NCBI GenBank assembly: GCA_019752115.1
Contig: JAIEMN010000031.1
Coordinates: 1 to 47,901 of the forward strand
Reading direction: 5' to 3'
Length of the DNA stretch: 47,901 nucleotides
DNA from: Gemmatimonadaceae bacterium
Lineage (GTDB): Bacteria > Gemmatimonadota > Gemmatimonadetes > Gemmatimonadales > Gemmatimonadaceae
Shown: piece after piece, positions 39,819 to 47,901 of the stretch
How positions within the stretch are numbered: position 1 is the first letter of the stretch
Layout of the letters: each line of letters starts with the position of its first letter
Notes under the pieces: model-generated
Seen by the model: only the letters and a program-made list of their open reading frames with translations
Databases searched by the model: none
What the model was told of the DNA's origin: nothing
Made by a program: the position numbers and the translations under genes

Positions 39819-40343
39819 CTAGAACCCGAAGCCGGTGGACCAGGTGATGATGCGGCGGCTGCTCTTGAGCCCCACCGGATCGGCACCGACCCGTGTGTAC
39901 AACCCCAGTTCCCCACCGAGGCCAAGGATGGGCCACACATGGAGCGAGCCACCCACGTACGTGCGCTTCGCGCTCGCCTTGAGCGGATCGTCGAAGGTGC
40001 GCAGGACGCCCGCGGTGAGCGAGGCCCCGCTGCCGAAGTGGCCCAGTGAATTCGCCACGCCCACGTTGAAGCCGGCACCGCCCAGCCCGACCTTGGCCGC
40101 GCCCAGAATGCACCAGTCACTCGTGGCGGACTCGCGCACGTACCCCATGCCGTAGGCGAGCGCCCACTTGAGCGGCGCCCCATACGTGAGCCCGCCCATG
40201 CACTGATCGAACTCCCACGTCACGGTGGGAGTGCGCGCGCTGTCGCTCGCCGCCCGACGCGGCAGGACCTGCGCCCCGAGCGCCTGGCTCGAGACACTCA
40301 AGGCCATACCGAACGCGGCCGCGAACGTACGCGCGTGCGCCAT
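39819..40343 (-). CDS. Small secreted, probably outer-membrane protein
   Basis: The 174-residue product starts with a signal peptide cut near ALGAQ (about residue 24), then has alternating Gly/aromatic strands and a terminal GFGF, consistent with a small outer-membrane beta barrel. I do not recognise a family. Its ATG overlaps the dnaJ TGA by one base (TGATG) and the AraC gene follows closely, so the three may be cotranscribed. Confidence 0.65.
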   Translation of the reverse strand: MAHARTFAAAFGMALSVSSQALGAQVLPRRAASDSARTPTVTWEFDQCMGGLTYGAPLKWALAYGMGYVRESATSDWCILGAAKVGLGGAGFNVGVANSLGHFGSGASLTAGVLRTFDDPLKASAKRTYVGGSLHVWPILGLGGELGLYTRVGADPVGLKSSRRIITWSTGFGF

Positions 40344-41488
40344 CAGTACTTCAACCCGCTCGCTTCCGCGAAATCCCGCATCGCCTTCTCCTGCGCTTCG
40401 CTGAGCGTCTCCGGAACGGTGATGGTGATCTCCACGAGGAGATCGCCCTTGCTGCCGTCTTTCTCGATGCCCTGCCCTGCGACCTTGAACCGCTTGCCGG
40501 CACTCGTGCCCGGCGGAATGCGCAACGCGACCTTCTTGCCATCGAGCGTCTTCACGCTGATGCGGGATCCCAGCGTGGCCTGCGCGATGTTGATCGGCAC
40601 CGTGGCGATGAGATCGAGGCCGTCGCGCTTGTAGAAGCGGTCGGGCTGTACGGCAAAGGTGATGATCAGATCGCCGGGCTGTCCACCGGCAGCGCCCTTG
40701 CCTCCCTGACCCCGCAGCCGAACCTTGGTTCCCGTTTCGGCGCCGGCGGGCACCGTGATCAGGACCGTCCGGCGGGCGCGGGCCTCACCGGTCCCACGGC
40801 AGGTGGGGCACCGTTCCGAGGGGACGCTCCCGCGCCCCATGCACACCGGGCACGGGCGATTGACGGCAAAGCTCCCCTGCCCGAACGAGATCACCCCGCG
40901 GCCCGCACACTCGCCGCACGGCTTGACCTGGGCGCCCGGGGCCGCGCCGGTGCCCCGGCACATCCCGCACTCTTCGTTCACATCGATCTCGACCGGCACC
41001 TTGCCGCCCGTCGCGGCGATGCGGAACGGGACTTCGACGGTCTGTTCAACCGACTGTCCCTTCTCCGGCCCCTTCTGTCGCGCCCGCGCGCCGGCACCGC
41101 CGGCCGCGCCGCCGAACATCGAGGAGAAGAGATCGCCCAGCCCGCCGATGCCACCGATGTCGAAATCGGTGAAGGTGCCGGCGCCCGCCTGCCCCGGTCC
41201 CGGGCGCGTGCTGGCGCCGGGGCGCGACGCGCGCGCGCCACCAAAGCCGCCGACGCCACCGAAGGCGCCGAGGCGACGCATGTCGTCGTACTGCTTTCGC
41301 TTCTCGGCGTCGCCGAGGACGTTGTACGCCTCGGAGATCTCCTTGAAGCGTTCGGCGGCCTTGGGATCGTTCTGGTTCGCGTCGGGATGGTACTGCTTCG
41401 CCAGACGGCGATACTGCTTCTTGATCTCGTCGGCCGTCGCCGACGACGAGACCCCGAGGACCGCGTAGAAATCGGTGCCGTTGGCCAT
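40343..41488 (-). CDS. dnaJ: Chaperone DnaJ
   Basis: The 381-residue product has a J domain (1-70) with HPD in YHPDANQND, a Gly-rich linker (about 75-125), four CxxCxGxG zinc repeats (CGMCRGTG, CGECAGRG, CPVCMGRG, CPTCRGTG; about 170-235) and a C-terminal substrate domain. It stimulates DnaK ATPase. It follows grpE by 22 bases; dnaK is not in the window. Confidence 0.97.
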   Translation of the reverse strand: MANGTDFYAVLGVSSSATADEIKKQYRRLAKQYHPDANQNDPKAAERFKEISEAYNVLGDAEKRKQYDDMRRLGAFGGVGGFGGARASRPGASTRPGPGQAGAGTFTDFDIGGIGGLGDLFSSMFGGAAGGAGARARQKGPEKGQSVEQTVEVPFRIAATGGKVPVEIDVNEECGMCRGTGAAPGAQVKPCGECAGRGVISFGQGSFAVNRPCPVCMGRGSVPSERCPTCRGTGEARARRTVLITVPAGAETGTKVRLRGQGGKGAAGGQPGDLIITFAVQPDRFYKRDGLDLIATVPINIAQATLGSRISVKTLDGKKVALRIPPGTSAGKRFKVAGQGIEKDGSKGDLLVEITITVPETLSEAQEKAMRDFAEASGLKY

Positions 41489-41510
41489 GATGAGGGGTGG
41501 CCCTGCTCGC

Positions 41511-42062
41511 TCAGTTGCCTGTGAACTGCTTCACGACCACGCGCGCAGGACGCAGCACGTGGCCATTGATCACATACCCCGCCTGGAAGCAGACGGCCAC
41601 GACACCATCCTGTTCGGCGCTTTCCGCCGGCGCCGTGGTGACCGCTTCGTGCAGGTTCGGATTGAAGGGATGCCCGGTCGGGTCGACGACTTCGAAGCCG
41701 TGCCCCGCGAGCGACTTGAAGAGCTTCTTCTCCACCATCGCCACCCCATCCACGACGGTCTTGGCATCGACCGTGGTGGGATCGACGTGGGCGAAGCGGG
41801 TGATGTCATCGAGCGCATCGAGGAGGCCGCGCACGAGGTCCCCCTGCGCCCGCCAGCCGGCTTCCTGTCGCTCCTTGGTGGCGCGGCGGCGGAAGTTCTC
41901 GAATTCGGCCGCCAGGCGGAGGTACTTGTCCTTGGACGCCTCGAGCTCGGCGGCCAGCCCGCTGTCGGGGGCGGCGCCGTCAGCCTGCGGCTGGGCCTGG
42001 GTCTCGGGGGCATCGACCGCGCTGGTCGGGTCGAGCGGTTCGCTGGTCGTGGGATCAGTCAT
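41511..42062 (-). CDS. grpE: Nucleotide exchange factor GrpE
   Basis: The 183-residue product has an N-terminal Ala/Gln-rich region, a long helix with DKYLRLAAEFENFRRRATKER (about 50-70) and a C-terminal beta domain with GFEVVDPTGHPFNPNLHEAV. GrpE releases ADP from DnaK. The grpE-dnaJ order is common. Confidence 0.96.
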   Translation of the reverse strand: MTDPTTSEPLDPTSAVDAPETQAQPQADGAAPDSGLAAELEASKDKYLRLAAEFENFRRRATKERQEAGWRAQGDLVRGLLDALDDITRFAHVDPTTVDAKTVVDGVAMVEKKLFKSLAGHGFEVVDPTGHPFNPNLHEAVTTAPAESAEQDGVVAVCFQAGYVINGHVLRPARVVVKQFTGN

Positions 42063-42140
42063 ATGGCAGAGCGTACGTGAGGTCGAGCCGGAAAGTTCGG
42101 GACTAACCGGGGCCGGCTCAAGGCATGGCGGGGGCGGAGC

Positions 42141-43421
42141 TCAGCCCCGGGAGGTCCAGCCGGTGGCGTCGGGATCGCGTTCGAAGGCGCGTCGGAGGCG
42201 GTCGAGCCCCAGCTGGGCCGCCCGGTAGCGGATCTCGTTCCGATCGCCGGGGAGCACGGCCCGTACCGCATGGACCTCGCCAGCCACGTCCACGGCCACC
42301 CACACGGTGCCGACGGGCTTCTCGGGGGTGCCGCCGTCGGGGCCGGCGATTCCGGTGATGCCGATGCCCACGGTGCTGCCAAAGCGGAGGCGCACGCCGG
42401 TGGCCATGGCCCGCGCGACGGGCTCGCTGACCGCGCCTTCGGCAGCAATCACCTCGGCCGGGACCCCCAGCTCGCGTGTCTTGACCTCGTTGGCGTAGGC
42501 GATGATCCCGCCGAGCATCACGGCACTCGATCCGGGGATCGCGGTGAGTCGCTCGCCAAGCATCCCGCCCGTGCAGCTCTCGGCCACCGCGATGGTGGCG
42601 CTGCGCGCGCGACACTCGAGGAGCATCAGCGCCGCGAGATCGTCGGCGTTCTCGCCGTAGACGAACGTGCCGACCTTCTCACGCAGCTGATTGGCCGCGT
42701 CACGCAGTGCCTTCTCGGCCTCACGCGCGGGCAGGCTCCAACTGGTGAGTCGCAGATCGACACCGTCATTGCCCGGCAGATACGCGAGCGACAGTCCGTT
42801 GATGCCGCGCGCGAGTTCGCCGAGCCGATCGGCCACGGCGGATTCCGCGATGTTCGCGGTGCGCAACGTGAGCGAACGAATGACCGGCCCATCGGTGGCC
42901 ATGCGATCACGCAGAAACGGAATCAGCGTATCACCGAGCATCCCGCGCATTTCACGCGGCACCCCCGGCAGCATCGCCACCCACCGCTGCTGCGCATCTT
43001 CGAGATAGATGCCGGGCGCGGAGCCGTGCCGATTAGGCAGAATGATCGCGCCCTCGGGGACCATCGCCTGCTGCTTGTTGCTCTCGGGGATCTCGGTATT
43101 GAAGCGCTTGCGCCAGCGCTCCTGGAGATTGGTGAGGATCTGCTCGTCCATCACCATGCCCTTGCCGAAGATGCTGGCGATCGCCGGCTTCGTCATGTCA
43201 TCGGCGGTGGGGCCAAGACCGCCAGTGGTAATGACGGCACCGGTCCGCTCCAGTGCCTGCTGCACCGCGTCGCGAATGGACGTCGCCTCATCGCCGCAGG
43301 TGGTGCGTCGCACGATGCGCACGCCAAGCGCCGCGAATTCCCGCGCGAGATGCGCGGCGTTGGTATCGATGGTGAAGCCGAGCAGGAGCTCGTCGCCGAT
43401 GGTGACGATTTCGAGGTTCAT
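42141..43421 (-). CDS. cinA: CinA-family nicotinamide-nucleotide amidase
   Basis: The 426-residue product has an N-terminal MoaB/MogA-like domain (EIVTIGDELLLGFTIDTNAAHLARE, then TTGGLGPTADDMT) and a C-terminal PncC-type amidase domain (AESCTGGMLGERLTAIPGSS, then GITGIAGPDGGTPEKPVGTV). It recycles pyridine nucleotides; the competence link of the name is not general. Both domains appear intact. Confidence 0.95.
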   Translation of the reverse strand: MNLEIVTIGDELLLGFTIDTNAAHLAREFAALGVRIVRRTTCGDEATSIRDAVQQALERTGAVITTGGLGPTADDMTKPAIASIFGKGMVMDEQILTNLQERWRKRFNTEIPESNKQQAMVPEGAIILPNRHGSAPGIYLEDAQQRWVAMLPGVPREMRGMLGDTLIPFLRDRMATDGPVIRSLTLRTANIAESAVADRLGELARGINGLSLAYLPGNDGVDLRLTSWSLPAREAEKALRDAANQLREKVGTFVYGENADDLAALMLLECRARSATIAVAESCTGGMLGERLTAIPGSSAVMLGGIIAYANEVKTRELGVPAEVIAAEGAVSEPVARAMATGVRLRFGSTVGIGITGIAGPDGGTPEKPVGTVWVAVDVAGEVHAVRAVLPGDRNEIRYRAAQLGLDRLRRAFERDPDATGWTSRG

Positions 43422-43453
43422 GCTCTGAATCTAGCGCATGGCCGCATCACACT

Positions 43454-43499
43454 GGGCCTGCCCTGCGGAGGAGCGGAGGGGTGGGGCAGCGGAGGGCCT
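43454..43499. repeat. Repeat family C, left inverted end of the GxxExxY unit
   Basis: Bases 43456-43495 match the reverse complement of 43951-43990 at 34 of 40 positions: 15 perfect at the outer end, 9 of 15 in the middle, 10 perfect at the inner end. The outer 17 bases (43454-43470) are identical to 38851-38867. Confidence 0.85.
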
Positions 43500-43544
43500 G
43501 CGGCGCGATGACGCCTCGGTGACGAAAGCTCGTATTGGTCAGCG

Positions 43545-43946
43545 ATGGCACTTATCCCTCTTCACGAGGCTATCACCGGCGACGTCGTGGACGCGAGCAT
43601 CGCGATTCACCGTGACTTGGGGCCGGGGCTCTTTGAATCAGTATACGAAGTGCTGCTCTCGGACGAGCTGATTGCTCGCGGGCACCGGGTCGCCCGACAG
43701 GTCGAAGTTCCGCTTCGCTACCGAGGGCGTGAGATCGCGCATGCCTTCCGTCTGGACCTACTTGTCGACGACGTGGTTGTCGTAGAGATCAAGGCTACCG
43801 ACCGGTCGTCGCCGGTGCACGCGCGCCAGCTCCTGACGTATCTGAGAGTCATGCAACTGCCGATCGGGCTTGTCGTCAACTTCGGCATGCCGAGGATGAT
43901 CGACGGGATTACGCGGGTCACCACTACCCGCTTCATCCCCCGTTGA
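43545..43946 (+). CDS. GxxExxY protein with PD-(D/E)XK nuclease-like core
   Basis: The 133-residue product has the name-giving motif G28-L-F-E31-S-V-Y34 and, further on, Asp71, then Glu81-x-Lys83 (VVVVEIKA) and Gln95 (RQLLTYL). That spacing is typical of PD-(D/E)XK nuclease folds; GxxExxY proteins (Pfam PDDEXK_3) have no established role. The gene lies on the opposite strand to its neighbours and is enclosed by 40-bp inverted repeats whose right end begins 5 bases after the stop. This layout suggests a small mobile or accessory unit. Confidence 0.9.
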   Translation: MALIPLHEAITGDVVDASIAIHRDLGPGLFESVYEVLLSDELIARGHRVARQVEVPLRYRGREIAHAFRLDLLVDDVVVVEIKATDRSSPVHARQLLTYLRVMQLPIGLVVNFGMPRMIDGITRVTTTRFIPR

Positions 43947-43992
43947 AAGGCCTCCGCTGCTCTCACGCTCCGCCCCTCCGCAGGGCAGGCAC
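43947..43992. repeat. Repeat family C, right inverted end of the GxxExxY unit
   Basis: The reverse complement of 43951-43990 matches the left end at 34 of 40 positions. An ACTG follows at 43991-43994 and another precedes the left end at 43451-43454, a possible 4-base target duplication, though this short match could be chance. Confidence 0.8.
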
Positions 43993-44021
43993 TGCCCAAC
44001 CTACCGGCGAGCCGACCTCAG

Positions 44022-44696
44022 TCAGGCCAGCCGCACCACCTGGCGGCCGTAGCGGCGCAGGTAGAGCCACAGCGAATACACCGTGAGCGCCACGGCACCG
44101 ATCATCGACGCGACGCCGACGAAGCCGTTGAAGAGGGCGAAGGCGCGCCAGGCGGAGTCGTCGAGCCAGCCGCGGTGGGTGGCGAAGGTGATCGCGAAGA
44201 ACCAGAAATACGCTGCGCCGAGCCAGACGCTCTGGAAGGCCGTCTTCCACTTGGCCGGGCCGATGGCGGCGATGACGAGGCCGCGGCGGGCGGCGACCTG
44301 ACGGAAGATCGTCATGAAGGCCTCGCGGCCGAGCACGACGATCACGATCCAGAGCGGGAGCGAGACCTTGCCGAACGGCGTCGCGAAGAGGAACGGCGAC
44401 GGCGACGGCGTCGCGCCATCCGGGACGAGCAGCGCGTAGTGCTTCTGCAGGATGTACATCGGCACCAGCGTCGCCAGCAGGAGCAGCTTGTCGGCGAGGG
44501 GATCGAGCAACCGGCCGAGGTCGGTCACCAGATTGCGCTCACGCGCCAGGTGGCCGTCCCAGTAGTCGGTGACGGCGGCGATCACGAAGAGCATGAACGC
44601 GATGAGGCGTGCGCTCCACGTGGTCGTGAACGGCAGCCACGCAATCAGCGGCGTCAGGGCAATGCGGCCAACAGTGATTGCGTTCGGCAGGTTCAC
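44022..44696 (-). CDS. pgsA: CDP-alcohol phosphatidyltransferase, probably phosphatidylglycerophosphate synthase
   Basis: The 224-residue membrane protein carries the family signature DYWDGHLARERNLVTDLGRL followed by LDPLAD, matching D-x2-DG-x2-AR-x8-G-x3-D-x3-D with all catalytic Asp residues. It opens with MNLPNAITVGRI, typical of PgsA, which makes phosphatidylglycerophosphate from CDP-diacylglycerol and glycerol 3-phosphate. Substrate choice within the family is inferred. Confidence 0.9.
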   Translation of the reverse strand: MNLPNAITVGRIALTPLIAWLPFTTTWSARLIAFMLFVIAAVTDYWDGHLARERNLVTDLGRLLDPLADKLLLLATLVPMYILQKHYALLVPDGATPSPSPFLFATPFGKVSLPLWIVIVVLGREAFMTIFRQVAARRGLVIAAIGPAKWKTAFQSVWLGAAYFWFFAITFATHRGWLDDSAWRAFALFNGFVGVASMIGAVALTVYSLWLYLRRYGRQVVRLA

Positions 44697-44729
44697 GCAG
44701 GGTCCTTGGGGCGAGCGGCGAAGCCGGGG

Positions 44730-45407
44730 CTAGGCGAGCGTCTTGAGCACCAGCTTGGACACCGCCTTCAACGTATCGAAGACGCCATCACCGGTCACGG
44801 CCACCGCCTCGAAGTACGGCACCCGTTCCACCCACTCGCCGGTGGGGAGCTGGCTCACTAAAAACTCACCCGGACGGAAGGGATCCGCCAGCGGTCGCAT
44901 CCGCGTGGGGTCGGTGACTTCCCATCCCGGATTGAGCATCGACTGCAATTCGGCCAGCGAGGCGGAATTCGGCAGGTCGCGCTTGTTGTACTGGATGACG
45001 AAGGGCATGCGCGTCAGGTCGTAGCCGTACGCCGCCATGTTGTCATACAGGTTCTGCATCGACTCGAGGTTGGCCTCGGCTCGCTCGACCTGCGAGTCGG
45101 CGACGAACACCACCCCGTCCACGCCCTTCAGGATGAGCTTCCGGCTGGCGTTGTAGTACACCTGACCGGGCACCGTGTAGAGGTGGAACCGCGTGCGGAA
45201 GCCGCGGATCGTGCCCAGGTCCACCGGGAGGAAATCGAAAAAGAGCGTGCGCTCGGTTTCGGTGGCCAGGGAAATGAGCTTCCCGCGCGTGGACGGCGAG
45301 ACCTTGCCGTACACGTACTCCAAGTTCGTGGTCTTGCCGCCGAGCCCGGGGCCGTAGAACACGATTTTGCAGTTGATTTCGCGGGACGCGTAATTGATCA
45401 TCGACAT
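44730..45407 (-). CDS. mglA: Ras-like small GTPase MglA
   Basis: The 225-residue product has the MglA-type P-loop GPGLGGKT (residues 19-26), TVPGQ as the G3 motif and NKRD as the G4 specificity motif. MglA sets cell polarity and motility in Myxococcus and is found widely in bacteria. It follows mglB by 12 bases. An extended C-terminus beyond about residue 195 matches longer MglA proteins. Confidence 0.95.
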   Translation of the reverse strand: MSMINYASREINCKIVFYGPGLGGKTTNLEYVYGKVSPSTRGKLISLATETERTLFFDFLPVDLGTIRGFRTRFHLYTVPGQVYYNASRKLILKGVDGVVFVADSQVERAEANLESMQNLYDNMAAYGYDLTRMPFVIQYNKRDLPNSASLAELQSMLNPGWEVTDPTRMRPLADPFRPGEFLVSQLPTGEWVERVPYFEAVAVTGDGVFDTLKAVSKLVLKTLA

Positions 45408-45419
45408 GCGCGCGCGTCC

Positions 45420-45908
45420 TTACTGAAAGAGCCGGTCGATCTCGTCCTCGGCACCGGCGAGGAATCCGGGCGGCGTCGACGACGCGCTTTCGCCCCGCGC
45501 GAAGACGGCCTCGAAAATCTTCGAGAGCTCGTCCACGGCGGACTTCATGCGCAGTCGCACGAGCCCGAGCGTGGTGCGGTTGTCGAACAGCACCACGAGG
45601 ATGACCCGGCGCGCGATGTCGGCCAGGTACATCGATTCGCGTTCACCCTGGTGAAACAGCACGTTGAAGTCGCTCTCGCCGATCAGGCGCGCGAGCTGAT
45701 CATTCGCGCTGAAGTCGGCCGCCGTGAGCGTGGCGAACGCCGTCGCATCGAAGTGCGGCGGCTCGCCGACGGTGGCCACGAGCTGCCCACTGCGATCGAC
45801 GAGCAGCGCACAGCGCGCCTTGGCGTCGTACAGAAACCGCTGCAGGGTGATCGTAATGGCCCCGAAGTCATCCTCGGTGAACGACCAGGTGGCAGCGCCA
45901 ATGGGCAT
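45420..45908 (-). CDS. mglB: Roadblock/LC7 protein MglB, GTPase-activating partner of MglA
   Basis: The 162-residue product has a single roadblock/LC7 fold (about 10-125: CALLVDRSGQLVATVGE, SDFNVLFHQGERESMYLADIARRVILVVLFD). MglB proteins stimulate GTP hydrolysis by MglA. The mglB-mglA order and close spacing support the pairing. The last about 25 residues are a variable tail. Confidence 0.93.
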   Translation of the reverse strand: MPIGAATWSFTEDDFGAITITLQRFLYDAKARCALLVDRSGQLVATVGEPPHFDATAFATLTAADFSANDQLARLIGESDFNVLFHQGERESMYLADIARRVILVVLFDNRTTLGLVRLRMKSAVDELSKIFEAVFARGESASSTPPGFLAGAEDEIDRLFQ

Positions 45909-45997
45909 GAACGGATGGGCGAAGGGCTCGGGCTCCCCCGCCGGCGATACGCGACACTCGTCACGCGGCCGGCATGGCGGAGGGACAACGGGCGACG

Positions 45998-46297
45998 CTA
46001 CGAACGTAACAACCGTTCCGTCCGGCGCAGAACCCCTCGAGCCCGCCGGCGTAGCAACGGGTGAGGTTCCCAGGCCAGATAGTCCCGCAGGAGCCGCGCA
46101 CTATCAACGCTTGGATGCGCCCGAAGGTAACCGAGCGCGGCCAGCCGCCGGAGGGGTTCGGAATGAAAGAGGGCACGACGGTGACGGCGCTGCTGGGCGC
46201 TCCACGCCACCATGCCGGCGGCGACCCCCACGAGCAGCCCCAATCCCAGCCAGCTGCGGTCTGAAAGCCCCCCGGACTGCCGAATCACGCGCCGCAT
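45998..46297 (-). CDS. Small Arg-rich membrane protein, unknown
   Basis: The 99-residue product has one N-terminal membrane helix (about residues 16-33, LGLGLLVGVAAGMVAW) and an Arg-rich C-terminal region of two or three helices (RRLAALGYLRAHPSVDSARLLRDYLAWEPHPLLRRRARGVLRR in form), resembling a single HEAT-like repeat. No family recognised. It lies between recR and mglB on the same strand. Confidence 0.6.
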   Translation of the reverse strand: MRRVIRQSGGLSDRSWLGLGLLVGVAAGMVAWSAQQRRHRRALFHSEPLRRLAALGYLRAHPSVDSARLLRDYLAWEPHPLLRRRARGVLRRTERLLRS

Positions 46298-46323
46298 GCC
46301 CTGCCCCCTCCCTTCACGGTCTG

Positions 46324-46364
46324 CCGGCCCGGCCGGCGGACCCCGGGTGGGTCGGCCCGGCCGG
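46324..46364 (-). terminator. GC-rich hairpin after recR
   Basis: CCGGCCCGGCCG at 46324-46335 and CGGCCCGGCCGG at 46353-46364 can pair with one mismatch around a 17-base loop, just downstream of the recR stop on the minus strand. No U tract follows, so termination is only suggested. Confidence 0.4.
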
Positions 46365-46368
46365 TCGG

Positions 46369-46959
46369 TTACGGCATATCCCGCCGTGCGGCGAGCGCCT
46401 GGGCGATCGTAACCCCGTCGGCATACTCGAGGTCCCCACCGACCGGCAGGCCGCGCGCGATGCGGGTGACCCGTACCCCATGCGAGACGAGCTGTCGCTG
46501 TACATACAGCGCCGTCGCCTCCCCCTCGAGCGAGGGATTGGTGGCCAGGATGACCTCCTGCACCCCCTCGGGGCCGATCCGGGACAGGAGCCCCCCGATG
46601 GTGAGATCGTCGGGCCCCACGCCATCCAGCGGCGACAGGCGCCCCCCAAGGACGTGGTAGAGCCCGCGATATTCGCCGGCCCGCTCGATGGAGGCGATAT
46701 CGCTGGCCTCCTCCACCACGCAGATGATGGCGGCATCACGCCGGGGGTCAGCGCACAGCGCGCACAGCGGGGCTTCGGTGAGGTTGTGGCAGCGGTCGCA
46801 GGGGCGCACGCGCTCGGTAAGCTGCACCAGCGCCTCCGCCAGCCGCCGGCTCTGCCCGGCCGGTTGCCGGAGGAGATGATAGGTCAGCCGCAGCGCCGTC
46901 TTCCGCCCGATCCCGGGGAGACGCGCCAGCTCGCTGGTGAGATCGTCGATGGCCGACAC
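46369..46959 (-). CDS. recR: Recombination mediator RecR
   Basis: The 196-residue product has the N-terminal helix-hairpin-helix (LPGIGRKTALRLTYHLL), a zinc finger with four cysteines (CDRCHNLTEAPLCALC, about 54-69) and a Toprim domain (VVEEASDIASIERAGEYRGLYHVLGGRLSPLDG). RecR works with RecF/RecO to load RecA. It is the last gene of the conserved dnaX-ybaB-recR order, 13 bases after ybaB. Confidence 0.97.
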   Translation of the reverse strand: MSAIDDLTSELARLPGIGRKTALRLTYHLLRQPAGQSRRLAEALVQLTERVRPCDRCHNLTEAPLCALCADPRRDAAIICVVEEASDIASIERAGEYRGLYHVLGGRLSPLDGVGPDDLTIGGLLSRIGPEGVQEVILATNPSLEGEATALYVQRQLVSHGVRVTRIARGLPVGGDLEYADGVTIAQALAARRDMP

Positions 46960-46972
46960 GTGCGCCGAAAAC

Positions 46973-47287
46973 TCAGAACGGCAGCTTGAACGGCAGATCG
47001 ATGCCGCCGGTGACCTTCTGCAGCTCCATCTGCATCGCTTCGGCCGCCTTCTTCTGCGCTTCGGCCACCGCGACCACGATCAGATCTTCGAGCATCTCGA
47101 TGTCGTTCGCATTCACGACCGACGGTTCGAGCTTGATGCGCTTGAGCTGCATCTTCCCATCCACTTCGGCGACGACCATGCCGCCGCCGGCAAGTGCGGA
47201 GAACGTGCGGTTGCCCATCTCTTCCTGCATCGACTGCATGCGGGCCTGCATGTCCTTCACTTGGCCCATCATCTTGAATAAGTCCAT
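46973..47287 (-). CDS. ybaB: YbaB/EbfC nucleoid-associated protein
   Basis: The 104-residue product (MDLFKMMGQVKDMQARMQ onward) is a small DNA-binding protein of the YbaB/EbfC family, with the usual N-terminal coiled helix and a central VEVxGxG-like beta region. I start at the ATG at 47287; the frame is open upstream only through the repeat at 47321-47348 and into dnaX antisense-free sequence. Confidence 0.95.
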   Translation of the reverse strand: MDLFKMMGQVKDMQARMQSMQEEMGNRTFSALAGGGMVVAEVDGKMQLKRIKLEPSVVNANDIEMLEDLIVVAVAEAQKKAAEAMQMELQKVTGGIDLPFKLPF

Positions 47288-47320
47288 CGTGTCGTCCAGC
47301 CCTCGTTGTGAACTGATCAG

Positions 47321-47348
47321 TTTGGGGTTTGGAGTTTGAGGTTTGGGG
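47321..47348. repeat. Four tandem TTTGGGG-like heptamers
   Basis: TTTGGGG, TTTGGAG, TTTGAGG and TTTGGGG follow each other without spacers, with a degenerate fifth unit after them. They fill the gap between the dnaX stop (47368) and ybaB. On the transcribed strand they read as CCCCAAA-type units. Confidence 0.75.
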
Positions 47349-47367
47349 TTGTGAGTTTCCACTCGCC

Positions 47368-47901
47368 CTAGTCCAACAACTCCAGCTCCAGCGCCTTCAC
47401 GGCGGCTTCCAGTAATGGATCCTTGCTCGCCATCTGTTCCGTGCGTTGCTGCTGCACGTCGTGCGCGGTGAGGCGCTTGGTGGGCCGCGGCGCGGCCGGC
47501 GCGGCGGGGGCCACGCCGTGTGACGTGAGATTGAACGTGGTGAGGCCGGGGAGCACCTGCCGCAGCGCGGCGAGTACGTCGGCGCGGGCGTTCTCGGCCA
47601 TCGTGGCCCACGTGTCGTCGCTCAGCTCATACCCGATGCTGAGCGCGCCGGTGCCGTTCACGGCGAGGGGCTTGAGCCGCTGCACGGCTTCGGCCACCAT
47701 GCCGCGCCCCTTGGCGCGCAGCGCATCGGCTACGGCACTCCAGCGCTGCTGCACCTGCCCGAGTTCGGGTGCCGGCGCGGGCTCGGCTGGCGTGCTGGGT
47801 ATCCGACGTGGCGGTGGCGCGGTCTGCGCCGCCGCGGCGGCCGCGGCGACCTGCTGCGTCGCCGGCCGAGGCGTGGGCGGCGGGGGGGCGTAGCTCACCG
47901 G
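47368..47901 (-). CDS. dnaX: DNA polymerase III subunit gamma/tau, C-terminal part (runs off the window)
   Basis: Only the last about 177 codons are visible and the frame stays open to the window edge. The visible part is a Pro/Ala-rich linker then a domain with VQQRWSAVADALRAKGRGMVAEAVQRLKPLAV, typical of the variable tau C-terminus. The AAA+ clamp-loader domain would lie beyond the window. Assignment depends on its place upstream of ybaB and recR. Confidence 0.85.
   Translation of the reverse strand, partial: PVSYAPPPPTPRPATQQVAAAAAAAQTAPPPRRIPSTPAEPAPAPELGQVQQRWSAVADALRAKGRGMVAEAVQRLKPLAVNGTGALSIGYELSDDTWATMAENARADVLAALRQVLPGLTTFNLTSHGVAPAAPAAPRPTKRLTAHDVQQQRTEQMASKDPLLEAAVKALELELLD

Overview
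The window is a high-GC chromosomal stretch from a bacteriochlorophyll-producing member of the Gemmatimonadota, most likely Gemmatimonas phototrophica or a close relative. That assignment is inference. It rests on a proteobacterial-type photosynthesis gene cluster (bchFNBHLM-acsF-lhaA-puhABC, aerR-ppsR-bchG-bch2-bchP) embedded among typical bacterial housekeeping genes. A reaction-centre H subunit split into two reading frames also fits my recollection of the two-piece H subunit in the G. phototrophica photosystem.

Layout. Bases 1-4578 hold the 3' part of an open frame with one membrane helix and a 961-residue lipoprotein with an HEXXH zinc-peptidase motif. Bases 4722-18776 are one tightly packed minus-strand operon of 13 genes (bchF-N-B-H-L-M, a 114-residue membrane-anchored protein, acsF, lhaA, puhA in two pieces, puhB, puhC). 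Bases 18777-19093 are a compact divergent control region with two facing promoters and PpsR-type operator matches. Bases 19094-30037 are a nine-gene plus-strand operon (aerR, ppsR, bchG, bch2, bchP, hemA, hemE, hemF, hemY) closed by a clear terminator. Together the two operons make most of the tetrapyrrole and bacteriochlorophyll pathway, assemble the reaction centre, and carry their own light/redox regulators. pufBALMC, crt, bchCXYZ and bchIDO are not in the window.

Bases 30241-38761 carry bshB1, kynA-kynB, a tandem pair of unrecognised zinc-ribbon/glycine-rich membrane proteins, a cysteine desulfurase with mnmA, a dicarboxylate symporter and a VOC protein. Bases 38973-47901 carry an AraC-type regulator, a small secreted protein, dnaJ-grpE, cinA, a GxxExxY nuclease-fold gene inside a 40-bp inverted-repeat unit, pgsA, mglA-mglB, a small membrane protein, recR, ybaB and the 3' end of dnaX.

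Three different families of intergenic palindromic repeats each bracket a single accessory gene: the lipoprotein peptidase, bshB1 and the GxxExxY gene. The best candidates for something new are the GxxExxY unit with its gene-less relative at 38851-38954, the paired zinc-ribbon proteins, and the 114-residue protein inside the photosynthesis operon. No tRNA, rRNA, CRISPR array or classical insertion sequence was seen.
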